A stretch of 64,000 nt of DNA from Burkholderia anthina (GCF_001547525.1 NZ_CM003769.1:310001-374000); one strand, 5' to 3'; shown: positions 1-8,854, numbered from the stretch's first letter. Notes: a model not told the origin generated them from the sequence alone. Program-made: numbers and translations.

Positions 1-2971
1 ACAGATACGCGCCGCCGATGCCGACCGCGTTCTCCGGCGTCCATGTGCGCGCGGGGTTGTATTTCGTCGTCACGAGCCGGTGCCGCGGATCGATCGGCGT
101 CGCGACGGGCGCACCGAGGTAGACGTCGCCGAGCCCCATCACCAGATAGCGCGCGTCGAACACGATGCGCTTCACGTCGTCGATGCTCGCCAGGCCGTTG
201 ATGCGCCGGATGAACTCGATATTGCTCGGGCACCACGGCGCATCGGGCCGCACCGACTGCATGTAGCGCTCGATCGCGACGCGCGTCGACGGGTCGTCCC
301 ACGACAGCGGCAGATGGACGATGCGGTTCGGCACGCGCATGTCGGCCACGTCGGCCAACTCGCGCTCGGCCGCCTGCAGATGCGCGAGCAGCGCATCGAG
401 CGGCAGCGTCCGCGCGTCGAACTGCACCTGCAGCGAGCGAATGCCCGGCGTCAGGTCGAGCATGCCGGGCAACCGGTGCGCGTCGAGCCAGCACATCAGC
501 GCGTGCACGCGAAAGCGCAGGTTCAGGTCGAGCATGAGCGGCCCGTATTCGACGAGCACGTTGCGATCGCCCGAGCGCCGGTAGACGACGCCGATGCCGC
601 CACCCGCGGACGGGTCGCGGTGCAGCACGCAATCGTCGGATGCGCCGGATGAAGCCGTTGCCACGTCACGCGTCGCATCCACGATCGCGGCAGCCGGCTT
701 CCCGGCCGATATCCCGGCCGACACGCCCGCGCGCACGAACCGCACGGTGTCGCCCGGCCGCAACTGCCCGAGCTTCCACAGCTCATCGCGCACGACCGTC
801 ACCGGGCACACGAAGCCGCCGAGGCTCGGCCCGTCCGGTCCGAGAATCACGGGCATGTCGCCGGTGAAATCGACCGCGCCGATCGCATACGCGTTGTCGT
901 GGATGTTCGACGGATGCAGCCCCGCCTCGCCGCCGTCCGCACGCGCCCATTGCGGCTTCGGGCCGATCAGCCGCACGCCGGTGCGGCTGGAGTTGTAATG
1001 GACGGTCCACTGCGTGCCGTAGAGCATCGCGATGTCGTCCGGCGTGAAGAAATCCGGCGCGCCATGCGGACCGTCGAGCACCCCGAGCGTCCATGCATGG
1101 GTCAGCGCGGGAATGTCGGCCGCGGCCAGCGTCGCGCCGGCGTCGCCGCGCCCGGCGTCCGCGTGCAGATGCAGCACGTCGCCCTTGCGCAGCGCGCGGC
1201 CGGCATGGCCGCCGAACTGGCCGAGCGTGAAGGTCGCCTTGCTGCCGAGATAGTCGGGTACCTGCAGCCCACCCTTGACGGCGAGACACGCGCGCACGCC
1301 CGCGCCCGTCACGCCGCCCAGCTTGAGCACGGCACCCGCCCGTGCGCGCACGACCTGCCAGAACGACACCGCTTCGCCGTCGAGCGTGGCCGCGAGCGGC
1401 GCACCGCCGAGCACGAACAGCGTCGCGGTATTGAAGCGCAGCGTCGCGCCGACCATCGTGAATTCCAGCCCGGCCGCGTCGCGCGCGTTGCCGAGCAGCG
1501 CGTTCGCGAGATCGAACGCACGATCGTCCATCGGCCCCGACGGCGGCACGCCGACGCTCCAGTAGCCGACCCGCCCGGGCGCCTGCTGCACGGTGGTCTG
1601 CACGCCGCCGTCGAGCACGTCGATCGTGTGCGGCGCAAACGCGAAGCGCGAGAGGAAGGCAGTGGTCGGCGCACCGCGCGCGAACGTGTCGGAGCCGACG
1701 ACGGCGCGCAGGTAGTCGAGATTGGTCTCGATCCCGTACAGCTCGGTCTGGTCGAGCGCGGCACGCAGCGCGGCGAGCGCGTCGCGCCGCGTGTCGCCAC
1801 GCACGATCAGCTTCGCGAGCAACGGATCGTAATGCGCGCTGATCTCCGTGCCCGCGTCGATCCAGCCGTCGACCCGCACGTTCTCCGGAAACGCGACGTG
1901 CGTAAGCAGCCCGGCGCTCGGCTGAAACTGCTTGTGCGGATCCTCCGCATAGAGCCGCACCTGGATGCTCGCGCCGCGCGGCGCGACGGCAAGCGTGTCG
2001 AGCGGCGGCAGGTCGCCTTCGGCCTGCAGGATCATCCATTCCACGAGATCGACGCCCGTCACTTCCTCGGTCACGCAATGTTCGACTTGCAGCCGCGTGT
2101 TCACCTCGAGGAAATAGAACCGCCGCGCGGACGCGTCGAACACGAATTCGACCGTGCCGGCCGATGCGTAACCCACCGCGCGCGCGAGCCGCACCGCGCT
2201 CGCGTGCAGCGCGTCACGCTCGGCGTCGGTCAGGTCGGGCGCGGGCGTTTCCTCGATCACCTTCTGGTTGCGGCGCTGCACCGAGCAATCGCGTTCGCCG
2301 AGCGCGATCGCGCCGCCGCGGCCGTCGCCGAAGATCTGCACTTCGATGTGCCGCGCGTGTTCGACGAACTTCTCGAGATAGACGCCCGCATGTGCGAAAT
2401 TCGCGGCGCCGAGCCGCACGACCGATTCGAAAGCCGCGCCGAACTGCGCGGCATCGCGACACAGCGACATGCCGATGCCGCCGCCGCCCGCGGTGCTCTT
2501 GAGCATCACCGGATAGCCGATCGCGTCGGCTTCGGCGAGCGCCGTCGCCACGTCGTCGAGCAGCCCGGTGCCGGGCAGCAGCGCGACGCCGTGCGCGGCG
2601 GCGAGTTCGCGCGCGGTGTGCTTGAGGCCGAACGCGCGCATGTGATCGCCGCGCGGCCCGATAAAGCGCAGGCCTGCCGCTTCGCATGCGTCGGCAAAGC
2701 CCGCGTGCTCGGACAGGAAGCCGTAGCCGGGGTGCACGGCTTGCGCGCCGGTCTCGCGCGCGGCGGCGAGGATGGCCGCGACGTTCAGATAGCTGTCGGC
2801 CGCCGGCGCGGGCCCGACCCGCACGGCTTCGTCGGCGAGCGCCACGTGGCGCGCGTCGCGATCGGCATCCGAATAGATCGCGACCGATGCGATGCCGAGG
2901 CGCTTCAGCGTGCGGATCACGCGGCAGGCAATTTCGCCGCGGTTCGCGACGAGGACTTTGGCGAATCTCAT
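1..2971 (-). CDS. Biotin-dependent urea/guanidine carboxylase, C-terminal part beyond window
   Basis: ATP- and biotin-dependent carboxylase of the urea amidolyase family; given its riboswitch it most likely carboxylates guanidine for nitrogen assimilation. Translation from the ATG at 2971 starts [19 protein letters not shown] and gives a biotin carboxylase domain (about 1-450) with the glycine-rich ATP loop [12 protein letters not shown] near 165 and [16 protein letters not shown] near 285. An AHS2/KipA-type carboxyltransferase part follows (about 450-750, [18 protein letters not shown]), then an AHS1/KipI-type part (from about 790, [21 protein letters not shown]). About 990 codons are visible against about 1200 in the family, so the end of the carboxyltransferase and the biotinyl domain with its lysine lie off the left edge. 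A GGGAGG ribosome-binding site lies 7 bases before the start. It is the third gene of the riboswitch-led operon. Urea versus guanidine specificity cannot be settled from the visible part. Confidence 0.93.
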   Translation of the reverse strand, partial: MRFAKVLVANRGEIACRVIRTLKRLGIASVAIYSDADRDARHVALADEAVRVGPAPAADSYLNVAAILAAARETGAQAVHPGYGFLSEHAGFADACEAAGLRFIGPRGDHMRAFGLKHTARELAAAHGVALLPGTGLLDDVATALAEADAIGYPVMLKSTAGGGGIGMSLCRDAAQFGAAFESVVRLGAANFAHAGVYLEKFVEHARHIEVQIFGDGRGGAIALGERDCSVQRRNQKVIEETPAPDLTDAERDALHASAVRLARAVGYASAGTVEFVFDASARRFYFLEVNTRLQVEHCVTEEVTGVDLVEWMILQAEGDLPPLDTLAVAPRGASIQVRLYAEDPHKQFQPSAGLLTHVAFPENVRVDGWIDAGTEISAHYDPLLAKLIVRGDTRRDALAALRAALDQTELYGIETNLDYLRAVVGSDTFARGAPTTAFLSRFAFAPHTIDVLDGGVQTTVQQAPGRVGYWSVGVPPSGPMDDRAFDLANALLGNARDAAGLEFTMVGATLRFNTATLFVLGGAPLAATLDGEAVSFWQVVRARAGAVLKLGGVTGAGVRACLAVKGGLQVPDYLGSKATFTLGQFGGHAGRALRKGDVLHLHADAGRGDAGATLAAADIPALTHAWTLGVLDGPHGAPDFFTPDDIAMLYGTQWTVHYNSSRTGVRLIGPKPQWARADGGEAGLHPSNIHDNAYAIGAVDFTGDMPVILGPDGPSLGGFVCPVTVVRDELWKLGQLRPGDTVRFVRAGVSAGISAGKPAAAIVDATRDVATASSGASDDCVLHRDPSAGGGIGVVYRRSGDRNVLVEYGPLMLDLNLRFRVHALMCWLDAHRLPGMLDLTPGIRSLQVQFDARTLPLDALLAHLQAAERELADVADMRVPNRIVHLPLSWDDPSTRVAIERYMQSVRPDAPWCPSNIEFIRRINGLASIDDVKRIVFDARYLVMGLGDVYLGAPVATPIDPRHRLVTTKYNPARTWTPENAVGIGGAYL

Positions 2972-3098
2972 GTTGCCTCCCGCCGGGCCGCCCCAAGGAA
3001 GGCAACCGCCCCCTTGGGGGGCAGCGAACATGTCGGCCCGGAGTCGCGCTTCAGCGCGTACTCCGGCCCCATGCAAAGCAAGTGAGCGTGGGGGCAGG
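2972..3098. repeat. Palindromic GC-rich intergenic element inside the guanidine operon
   Basis: The spacer between the second deiminase gene and the carboxylase holds two nested inverted repeats. One pairs GGCCGGAGTACGCGC with GCGCGACTCCGGGCC (about 3030-3070). The other is built from CCGCCCCCTTGGGGGGC and a CCTTCCTTGGGGC segment (about 2990-3025). Similar C5-AAG-G5 palindromes are common in Burkholderiaceae intergenic spaces, which is recalled knowledge and not searched here. It may be mobile-repeat debris or an mRNA-processing or stability hairpin that sets different levels of the deiminase and carboxylase. Confidence 0.5.
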
Positions 3099-3755
3099 TC
3101 ATTGCGCCTCCCACACGATGAGGCGCACGGGCGTCGGGTTGTAGCCGTTGCACGGATTGTTCAGTTGCGGGCAGTTCGAGATCAGCACCGTGACGTCCAT
3201 CTCCGCGCGCATCTCGACGTATTTGCCCGGCGCGGAGATGCCGTCCTCGAACGTGAGCCTGCCGAGCGGCGTGACGGGCACGTTCATGAAGAAGTTGACG
3301 TTGCCGACGAGATCGCGCTTCGTGAGCCGCGCCCCGGCGCCGCACGTGCAGTGCGCGATCGCGTTGAGGAAGCTGTCGCGGCAGTTGTGCATGTAACGCT
3401 TGTCGAGCGCATAGCGCACCGTGTTGCTCTCGGCCGCGCATGCGCCGCCGAGCGTGTCGTGACGGCCGCACGTGTCGGCGACGATCGTCGCCATCGGGTT
3501 GCCATGGCTCGACACGAGCACGCTGCCCGCGCTCAGGTACAGGTTGCGCTGCGCGCGGATCGTGTCCTGCGCGCTGTAGCGTTCCTCGGGAGCGTCGGTG
3601 CGGTAGAACAGCGTGTCGACGGCCTGGTTGCCTTCCAGGTCGAGAATGCGCAAGGTCTGCCCGCACTTCAGGTCGTGCAGCCACGGGTCGCCCGCGTTCA
3701 GCGTGATGTCGTGGATCGCGTCGCGCGGGTCGAGTCGGCTTTCGATGATCGGCAT
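3099..3755 (-). CDS. DUF1989 protein, carboxyguanidine deiminase subunit (urea carboxylase-associated protein 2)
   Basis: A 218-residue cytosolic protein starting [18 protein letters not shown]. It belongs to the urea carboxylase-associated (DUF1989) family. Two such proteins form the carboxyguanidine deiminase that turns carboxyguanidine into allophanate, as established for guanidine-degrading Pseudomonas. Conserved family stretches are visible: [10 protein letters not shown], the cysteine-containing [19 protein letters not shown] and [10 protein letters not shown] segments, and [10 protein letters not shown]. The cysteine and histidine residues in these stretches are candidates for the metal or catalytic site. 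An AAGGAG site lies 7 bases before the ATG. The gene begins 11 bases after the other DUF1989 gene, so they are certainly co-transcribed. The choice between deiminase subunit names is not supported by sequence alone. Confidence 0.92.
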   Translation of the reverse strand: MPIIESRLDPRDAIHDITLNAGDPWLHDLKCGQTLRILDLEGNQAVDTLFYRTDAPEERYSAQDTIRAQRNLYLSAGSVLVSSHGNPMATIVADTCGRHDTLGGACAAESNTVRYALDKRYMHNCRDSFLNAIAHCTCGAGARLTKRDLVGNVNFFMNVPVTPLGRLTFEDGISAPGKYVEMRAEMDVTVLISNCPQLNNPCNGYNPTPVRLIVWEAQ

Positions 3756-3766
3756 GGTCTCGCTCC

Positions 3767-4576
3767 TTACGCGAACAGACGGTCGGTGTTGGCGAAGCCG
3801 CGCGTGTTCTCCGCGCACGCGCGCCGGCACGGGTCGTCGTCGGGCGCGGCGCCGTCGGCCGGATACGCGCGGTACGCGATCAGCTTCACCGCTTTCGGCG
3901 CGTAGTCCGGACGCGGGTCGAGCGGATGCGGCGCGGTCGAGAACGCCGCGAGCGTATTCATCTCGAAGCGCAGGTCCAACGCGCTGCCGGCCGGCGAATG
4001 TCCGGCGACGAATTCGAGCGCGCCGTCGTCGTGCGTGCTCAGCTTGCTGAAGAAGTTGACGTTCGCGGCGAGGTCGCGTGCCGATAGCCCGTATTTCGCG
4101 AGCTCGAGCACGAGGCTGTCGCGGCCGTTGCGGATCATCGCGTTGCGATCGGCCTGATACGACGACGTGCCGTACTTGTGCGCGAACAGCCGCGCATCGC
4201 CGACGCCGCCGAGCGGATCGTGCCAGCCGAGCGTATCGGCCGTGATCGACGCGATCACGCGCCCCATGTCCGTGTACAGCGCATGGCCGCGCGTGAGATG
4301 CGCGGTGTGCTGCGCCTTCAGCGTGTCGGCCATGTTGTAGCGCTCGAGCAAATCTTCCTGACGATGAAAGACGGCGGACAGGTTCGCGCCGCCGTCGACA
4401 TCGACGATGCGCAGCGCGAGACCGCGCCGCAGAATGCCGGACCAGTGTGTTCCGGCGGGAATCAGCGTTTCCCACGCGACGTGCGACGGTGGGGCGAGGA
4501 CGGCTTGGGGGCTCGGCGACATGGCGGCTCCGTGGGTCGGTTGGACAAAAGGCGTGAGAGGGCGACCGAACGACAT
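3767..4576 (-). CDS. DUF1989 protein, carboxyguanidine deiminase subunit (urea carboxylase-associated protein 1)
   Basis: First gene of the operon, 269 residues from the ATG at 4576 ([12 protein letters not shown]). The DUF1989 core begins about residue 40 ([18 protein letters not shown]) and shows [32 protein letters not shown] and [11 protein letters not shown]. These align in order with the neighbouring paralogue but lack its two cysteine pairs, so the two subunits have diverged. The start at 4576 was chosen because GGGAGG lies 5 bases upstream, inside the 3' end of the riboswitch aptamer. An alternative ATG at 4522 would remove 18 residues and has only a weak GGAG. Expression should rise with guanidine through the riboswitch. 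Confidence 0.9.
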   Translation of the reverse strand: MSFGRPLTPFVQPTHGAAMSPSPQAVLAPPSHVAWETLIPAGTHWSGILRRGLALRIVDVDGGANLSAVFHRQEDLLERYNMADTLKAQHTAHLTRGHALYTDMGRVIASITADTLGWHDPLGGVGDARLFAHKYGTSSYQADRNAMIRNGRDSLVLELAKYGLSARDLAANVNFFSKLSTHDDGALEFVAGHSPAGSALDLRFEMNTLAAFSTAPHPLDPRPDYAPKAVKLIAYRAYPADGAAPDDDPCRRACAENTRGFANTDRLFA

Positions 4577-4581
4577 CGCGA

Positions 4582-4704
4582 CCTCCCGGGCTTTTATCCC
4601 TCCGTGGAGCCTCGCCGTTTCCTCGTATCGAGGCGAAGGCAAGACCGGATTGCTCTCGGACCAGGCATCGCGCGGCGCACGCCGCACGACCGGAACCCTA
4701 GCGA
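4582..4704 (-). promoter_or_regulatory. Guanidine-I riboswitch (ykkC class) leading the deiminase-carboxylase operon
   Basis: Reading the minus strand, the conserved blocks of the guanidine-I aptamer occur in order. CTAGGGTTCCGG is near 4690-4701, CTGGTCCGAGAGCA near 4651-4664, ACGGAGGGATAAAAGCCCGGG near 4586-4607, then GAGG. A hairpin CCTCG-TATCG-AGG lies between them. This class binds free guanidinium and switches genes on, which is established for the family. Its 3' conserved block supplies the ribosome-binding site of the first gene, so control may act on translation start as well as, or instead of, transcription. Confidence 0.93.
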
Positions 4705-4985
4705 TCCTGAAGATGATGCAAATTGCTTCGCACCTCTCGGGCATCGAACAAGCGAGTTACGTGCCAGCCATCGCCCAATCGCCGCACGACACGGCCCGAC
4801 GGCGCGATGCCGCACGGCATGCGGATGGCGGACGCGTCTGCTTGCCCTCGCGGCGGGCGCGCGGCGCACCATGCACACGCAACCGCGCACCGGCGCAGTG
4901 CGCGTCGCGCGCTCGCGCACCGGCCGATCCGCGATGGCATGGGCATTGCTGAATCCATGCACCGCCACCTCATCCCCGATCCTTC

Positions 4986-5075
4986 ATGAACAAGCTCGAC
5001 CTGCTGCGGCGCGTACTGCACGCGCTGTTCGCCGCCCGCTTCATCGAACTTCAGCGCACCATGCGCCGCCGTTGA
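4986..5075 (+). CDS. Possible 29-residue small protein between the two riboswitches
   Basis: An ATG at 4986 opens a 29-codon frame (MNKLDLLRRVLHALFAARF...) ending at TGA 5073-5075. The product would be a basic amphipathic helix. There is no convincing Shine-Dalgarno sequence (ATCCCCGATCCTTC precedes the ATG). It lies in the otherwise gene-free 450 bases between the divergent riboswitches. It may be chance; comparison of related genomes would decide. Confidence 0.25.
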   Translation: MNKLDLLRRVLHALFAARFIELQRTMRRR

Positions 5076-5152
5076 ATCGCGTTGCCGCGCGCCGTTGGCA
5101 CGCTTCTCGCTCGGCATGACGCCGAGAGGTGCGGCGGCGTCGCATCTTAGGG

Positions 5153-5266
5153 GTGCTAGGGTTCCGGTTCATCGAACGTCTGGTCCGAGAGCAGCCCGGC
5201 GCGGGTTCATCCGATCGCAAGAGCGGGTGCACGCGTGCTACACGGCGGGACAAAAGCCCGGGAGAT
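5153..5266 (+). promoter_or_regulatory. Second guanidine-I riboswitch (ykkC class), divergent, leading the solute-binding protein
   Basis: The plus strand carries GTGCTAGGGTTCCGG (5154-5166), CTGGTCCGAGAGCAG (5180-5194) and ACACGGCGGGACAAAAGCCC (near 5240-5259) followed by GGGAGA. These are the same ordered conserved blocks as the minus-strand copy, with different variable arms. It lies about 450 bases from its partner and points the other way, so one ligand should control both the catabolic operon and the transporter gene. A GGGAGA-7-ATG arrangement directly follows the aptamer at 5272. Confidence 0.93.
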
Positions 5267-5343
5267 TGGCGATGGCAACGGCCGTCGCGCCTCTCCGTGG
5301 CCGCCCCGTTCGTTGCACATCTGCAGGAACCGGTCACGCAGCC

Positions 5344-5367
5344 GGACCGTGCGCTCGCGCACGGTCC
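5344..5367 (+). other. Perfect 10-bp inverted repeat in the riboswitch leader
   Basis: GGACCGTGCG and CGCACGGTCC flank a CTCG tetraloop between the aptamer and the solute-binding-protein start at 5407. No U-tract follows, so it is not a classical intrinsic terminator. It could be part of the riboswitch expression platform or a Rho/RNase-sensitive pause hairpin. Confidence 0.55.
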
Positions 5368-5406
5368 GTATCGACGATCCCGATCCCGGTCTCCTGGAGA
5401 ACAACG

Positions 5407-6429
5407 ATGACCCGTCCCGCCTCGGCGTTCCGCCGCCTGTCGTCCTTCCGTTTCATCCGTCACGCACTGGGCGCCGCCGCCGCGGCTGCCGCGCTATGGG
5501 CGGCGCCCGCCGCACAGGCTGCCGCACCGCTGAAGATCGGCTACAGCGACTGGCCGGGCTGGGTCGCGTTCCAGGTCGCGCTCGACAAGGGCTGGTTCAA
5601 GGAGGCCGGCGTCGACGTCGATTTCGAATGGTTCGATTATTCGGCGTCGCTCGACGCGTTTTCCGCGGGCAAGCTGGACGCGGTCGCGGCGACCAACGGC
5701 GATGCGCTCGTGACGGGCGCGTCCGGCGCGAAGAACGTGATGATCCTGCTGACCGACTATTCGGCCGGCAACGACATGATCGTCGCGAAGCCGCCGCTGC
5801 GCACCGTCGAGGCGCTGAAGGGGAAGAAGATCGGCGTCGAGCTCGGCCTGGTCGACCATCTTCTGCTCGAAACCGCGCTGCAGAAGCACGGGCTCAAGGA
5901 CAGCGACGTCACGCTCGTGAATGCGAAAACCAACGAGCTGCCGCAGGTGCTCGGGTCGTCGGCCGACATCGCGGCGGTGGCCGCATGGCAACCGAACGCC
6001 GGCGAGGCGTTGAAGCGCGCGCCGGGCGCGCGGGCGATCTTCACGTCGGCGGATGCGCCGGGGCTGATCTACGATGCGATCACCGTCGCGCCGGCGAGCC
6101 TCGCCGCGCGCCGGGCCGACTGGGCAAAGGTGGTCAAGGTCTGGTATCGCTGCGTCGCGTACATCAACGATCCGAAGACGCAAGCCGATGCGGTCAAGAT
6201 CATGTCGGCGCGCGTCGGGCTCGCGCCGGCGCAATACCTTCCGCTGCTGAAGGGCACGCATCTGCTCGACGAGGCTGCCGCGAAGCGTGCGTTCCGCAAG
6301 GGCGACGGGCTCGATTCGATCTACGGCTCGACGCGCAACGCGAATGCGTTCAATGTGCGTAATGCGGTGTACAAGCAGTCGCAGGACGTCGACGCGTATA
6401 TCGATTCGCGGTTCATCGACGCGCATTGA
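5407..6429 (+). CDS. Periplasmic ABC-transporter solute-binding protein, NitT/TauT type, riboswitch-controlled
   Basis: A 340-residue secreted binding protein, probably for guanidine or a related nitrogen compound. The N-terminus MTRPASAFRRLSSF is followed by a hydrophobic alanine-rich stretch and the cleavage motif AQAAA near residues 36-40. The mature part shows the NMT1/SsuA-like pattern: LKIGYSDWPGWVAFQVALDK, DALVTGASGAKNV, LKGKKIGVELG and ADIAAVAAWQPN. The start at 5407 has GGAGA 6 bases upstream and puts the signal peptide at the N-terminus. An in-frame ATG at 5272 sits behind the riboswitch's own GGGAGA and would add 45 non-hydrophobic residues. No permease or ATPase gene lies next to it: the next plus-strand space is followed by a minus-strand acetyltransferase. 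Confidence 0.9.
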   Translation: MTRPASAFRRLSSFRFIRHALGAAAAAAALWAAPAAQAAAPLKIGYSDWPGWVAFQVALDKGWFKEAGVDVDFEWFDYSASLDAFSAGKLDAVAATNGDALVTGASGAKNVMILLTDYSAGNDMIVAKPPLRTVEALKGKKIGVELGLVDHLLLETALQKHGLKDSDVTLVNAKTNELPQVLGSSADIAAVAAWQPNAGEALKRAPGARAIFTSADAPGLIYDAITVAPASLAARRADWAKVVKVWYRCVAYINDPKTQADAVKIMSARVGLAPAQYLPLLKGTHLLDEAAAKRAFRKGDGLDSIYGSTRNANAFNVRNAVYKQSQDVDAYIDSRFIDAH

Positions 6430-6522
6430 TCGCGGGAGGCTTGCCGGCGCGCGCGGCGACGCGGTGCGACGCGCCGGTGGGCTATGCCGGGGCGGTCGCG
6501 GTGTGTGGGCTTCTATCCCGCC

Positions 6523-6549
6523 GACGGCGATACCGCCGTCTTCGTTTCT
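6523..6549 (+). terminator. Probable terminator after the solute-binding protein
   Basis: The stem GACGGCG/CGCCGTC (6523-6529 with 6534-6540) is followed by TTCGTTTCT, about 95 bases after the stop codon and before the convergent acetyltransferase. The stem is short and the U-tract is interrupted. Confidence 0.45.
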
Positions 6550-6604
6550 GGGCGGCCTGACGGCGTGTACCACGATGGGCAAGCAAGATCCCGGACCTTT
6601 CGCA

Positions 6605-7177
6605 TCAACGAACAGACGCGTAGACCTTCGTGTTTCGAAGGCGTCCGCTCGGATCGATTTGCGCGTGCTGCTGCGTTCCTTCGAAACCCATGCCGACGCG
6701 CTCGCAGAGCCGCCAACTTTTCTCATTCAATTCGTCCACCAATGCTTGCACCCGCCGCGCGCCCAGATCTGAAAACGCGAATCGAAGCAACGCATTCACA
6801 CCTTCGCTTATCAGGCCTTGACCGAGATAGGGCCTGCGGCCCCACCATCCGATATCGAACGCTGGAATCGACCAGACAGGTCTGTGTACGCCTCCGCAGC
6901 CGACCACTGTTTCGGTATCGCGGAGAAGCATGAGGAAAGAGAAGTCGCGTCGGGCAGAGAAATCGGCGAATCGCGTGCGGCAGTAGGCTTCGGATGCGTC
7001 GATCGACGGTGGCTCGATCGCCCATGGAAGCGACGCGGGAAATTCCCGCAACGCATCCAGCGATTCAATCGTCGCGTCGAACAGCTTTTGCCCATCGCCA
7101 GCTCTGGGGCAGCGAATGGTTAGTCGTTCCGTGAAAAGGGTGTCGCTTACATCAAGCAGAACGGGTTGCATGTCCAT
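6605..7177 (-). CDS. GNAT-family N-acetyltransferase, RimJ/RimL type
   Basis: A 190-residue protein starting MDMQPVLLDVSDTLFTERL. It follows the RimJ/RimL pattern: TERLTIRCPRAGD near the start, then the acetyl-CoA-binding segment DIGWWGRRPYLGQGLISEGV (about 108-127). ALVDELNEKSWRLCERVGMGF (about 145-165) follows, where asparagine-x-x-serine and the aromatic/hydrophobic end are typical of the fold. It probably acetylates the N-terminus of a protein or a small amine; the substrate is unknown. It begins 15 bases after the methyltransferase stop, so the two are likely one transcript. Ribosome-binding site is weak. Confidence 0.85.
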   Translation of the reverse strand: MDMQPVLLDVSDTLFTERLTIRCPRAGDGQKLFDATIESLDALREFPASLPWAIEPPSIDASEAYCRTRFADFSARRDFSFLMLLRDTETVVGCGGVHRPVWSIPAFDIGWWGRRPYLGQGLISEGVNALLRFAFSDLGARRVQALVDELNEKSWRLCERVGMGFEGTQQHAQIDPSGRLRNTKVYASVR

Positions 7178-7192
7178 GTGCGCTGCCCGGTT

Positions 7193-8029
7193 TTAGCGGC
7201 AACGGGCAGCAGTGGCCTGAACAAGACGCAGGCCCCATCCAGTTTGCAACGTACCGTCTTCGCTTTGCATGGACGCGAACGCCGACAACAGTTCTCTTTT
7301 GAACTGTGCGCGCGCGGCTTCCGACATCCGGTCGGCATCGTAGGTGTCCAGCATGTCCAACCACAGCTGCTCGGGTGTAGGCGTCCAGTCGATTTCGATG
7401 TCCTCAAAAGCCACATCGACAAAATCGGGCTTGAGTAGTTCTTGCCAACCCGCTTCACTGCGTGTGCGCGCGTCACCGAGTCGCAACTCCGTGAGCTGAG
7501 CCTTCGCGATTGGCTTGAAGATGTCCAAAAAGACTTCGCCGACCTTGCCGGTCAAAAAGCTCCGCCCGACGATAGCGGAAAAGCTGCCGCCGTCGCGCAA
7601 TACCCGACGAATCTCTCGAACAACTTGTTCGATATCGCCCATCAACATGAGCGCCATGTGCGACAGCACGTAGTCTACCGAGCCGCTATCGAGCGACAGC
7701 TCTTGTGCACGCTCGTTGAGCAATCGTATTTCGCGCGGCAATATTTCCCGAGCCACGCTTAACTCGCCATCGCTGATGTCTATGCCGATCAGCTTCGTTG
7801 CTGCATGGCCCCTGTCGTTCAGAATTTGCAGCAATGGCCCATCACCACATGCCAGATCGAGCACAGTCCGCGACATCGCTTCATTCGGTACACGATTCGC
7901 CAGTGCGTGATAGGAAGACGGGTAGGTTGCCTGCGCAGATCGTGCAGGTCGATTGCCATAGGCCCGACGCGTTGCTCCTGCCCTGCGGCGGTGAAAATCT
8001 TTCAAGTATGTTTCTGCATGCGAGGTCAT
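7193..8029 (-). CDS. Class I SAM-dependent methyltransferase
   Basis: A 278-residue protein with MTSHAETYLKDFHRR chosen as the start. A longer frame reaches 8209 but its first 60 residues run into the intergenic repeat at 8136-8180 and look non-coding. Motif I is VLDLACGDGPLLQIL, followed by IGIDISDGEL, with motif post-I aspartate, and SVDYVLSHMALMLMGDIEQV as motifs II and III with the catalytic-pocket residues of UbiE/BioC-like enzymes. Substrate is not predictable. Base composition is less G+C-rich than the flanking core genes, in keeping with an acquired gene. It is probably co-transcribed with the downstream acetyltransferase. Confidence 0.85.
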   Translation of the reverse strand: MTSHAETYLKDFHRRRAGATRRAYGNRPARSAQATYPSSYHALANRVPNEAMSRTVLDLACGDGPLLQILNDRGHAATKLIGIDISDGELSVAREILPREIRLLNERAQELSLDSGSVDYVLSHMALMLMGDIEQVVREIRRVLRDGGSFSAIVGRSFLTGKVGEVFLDIFKPIAKAQLTELRLGDARTRSEAGWQELLKPDFVDVAFEDIEIDWTPTPEQLWLDMLDTYDADRMSEAARAQFKRELLSAFASMQSEDGTLQTGWGLRLVQATAARCR

Positions 8030-8135
8030 TCTTGCGCCATTCGATCGTTCGCTAGTTGGGAGCGCTCGTGACTCCAGCGCGTGAACCCCAAGCGGATTGT
8101 CGACGAACCAGACCACGATGTCGAACGTCTCAAAA

Positions 8136-8180
8136 TGGCCGACCGCCGCCCGACGTGATTGGCGGCACTCGACCCTGAAG
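8136..8180 (-). repeat. Intergenic repeat element, copy 1
   Basis: GGCCGACCGCCGCCCGACG-TGATTGG-GGCAC-CGACCCTGA occurs here and again at 8931-8978 in the same orientation, with two differences in the shared 40 bases. On the minus strand it would read CCAATCACGTCGGGCGGCGG. It is a dispersed extragenic type of sequence and is not part of a gene. Confidence 0.7.
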
Positions 8181-8278
8181 AGACGGTCCCGGAAGCCCAA
8201 TGCGGACATCCGCAGACACCACTGACCGCTGGTCTACGTATGGCACAATTGCATCATTTGCGTTGATGGCGAAACGGT

Positions 8279-8854
8279 ATGGCAAACATCCGGGAAGCGA
8301 GTAAAGGCGTTCAAACCAGTCCTTTGGCGACCGCATTTCCCGCAGTGCTTGGCTCCGAAGTGGCCGTCGTCACGGAATTGATTCGACCCAGCATGGCGAC
8401 TCACCCCGGATCGCCTGTCGTTGTTCAAGGCGAATCACTAAACATCCCGTATCGAATTCACCACGTAAGCGATGACACGTTATTTCCTCGGCTGAACGAG
8501 GTTCAAGTGACGATCTATGCGTGCGTGCTAACGCGGCACCTTGACGGACATGTGCGCCAGCGCCACATCGCGCGGCTCGTCACCTCACGCGAGCCTTGGA
8601 TCGCACCGTTCGTCGTGCACCTCTGCGGCGAGTACGTTATTGAAATCCTCGCTGAGATCGAAGCGAACATGCCATCAATGGATCAATGCGTTTACGGAGC
8701 GTTTTTCCGGGAGAACCCGGTTTTCTTGAAACGGACGCATGATCGAATGATCAGTTATTGGGATTGCTATTACCGCTGGCTCTACAAGCGAAAACTCGAT
8801 TACGTTGGGTTTCGGGTATTTGAGCAGTTTCGCGAATGGTGCGCTTCCGCCTAA
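8279..8854 (+). CDS. Hypothetical protein, 191 residues, flanked by direct repeats
   Basis: An open frame from MANIREASKGVQTSPLATAF to REWCASA. No signal peptide or membrane segment is visible. It is rich in aromatic residues near its C-terminus (YWDCYYRWLYKRKLDYVGF, about 162-180) and has an acidic helix EYVIEILAEIEANM (about 120-133). I do not recognise the family. Normal amino-acid composition argues that it is real despite a weak ribosome-binding site (TGGCGAAACGGT before ATG). The gene is bracketed by two copies of the same repeat in direct orientation, suggesting it arrived or can be lost as a unit. Immunity or stress functions are possible but unsupported. Confidence 0.6.
   Translation: MANIREASKGVQTSPLATAFPAVLGSEVAVVTELIRPSMATHPGSPVVVQGESLNIPYRIHHVSDDTLFPRLNEVQVTIYACVLTRHLDGHVRQRHIARLVTSREPWIAPFVVHLCGEYVIEILAEIEANMPSMDQCVYGAFFRENPVFLKRTHDRMISYWDCYYRWLYKRKLDYVGFRVFEQFREWCASA

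Noticed and set aside
783-2078. 431-codon open frame inside the carboxylase gene
   Set aside because: Arginine- and glycine-rich shadow of the true frame in high-G+C DNA; the real frame contains every carboxylase motif.
899-3085. 728-codon plus-strand frame opposite the carboxylase
   Set aside because: Antisense shadow with histidine/arginine/valine-rich composition typical of the reverse of G+C-rich coding sequence.
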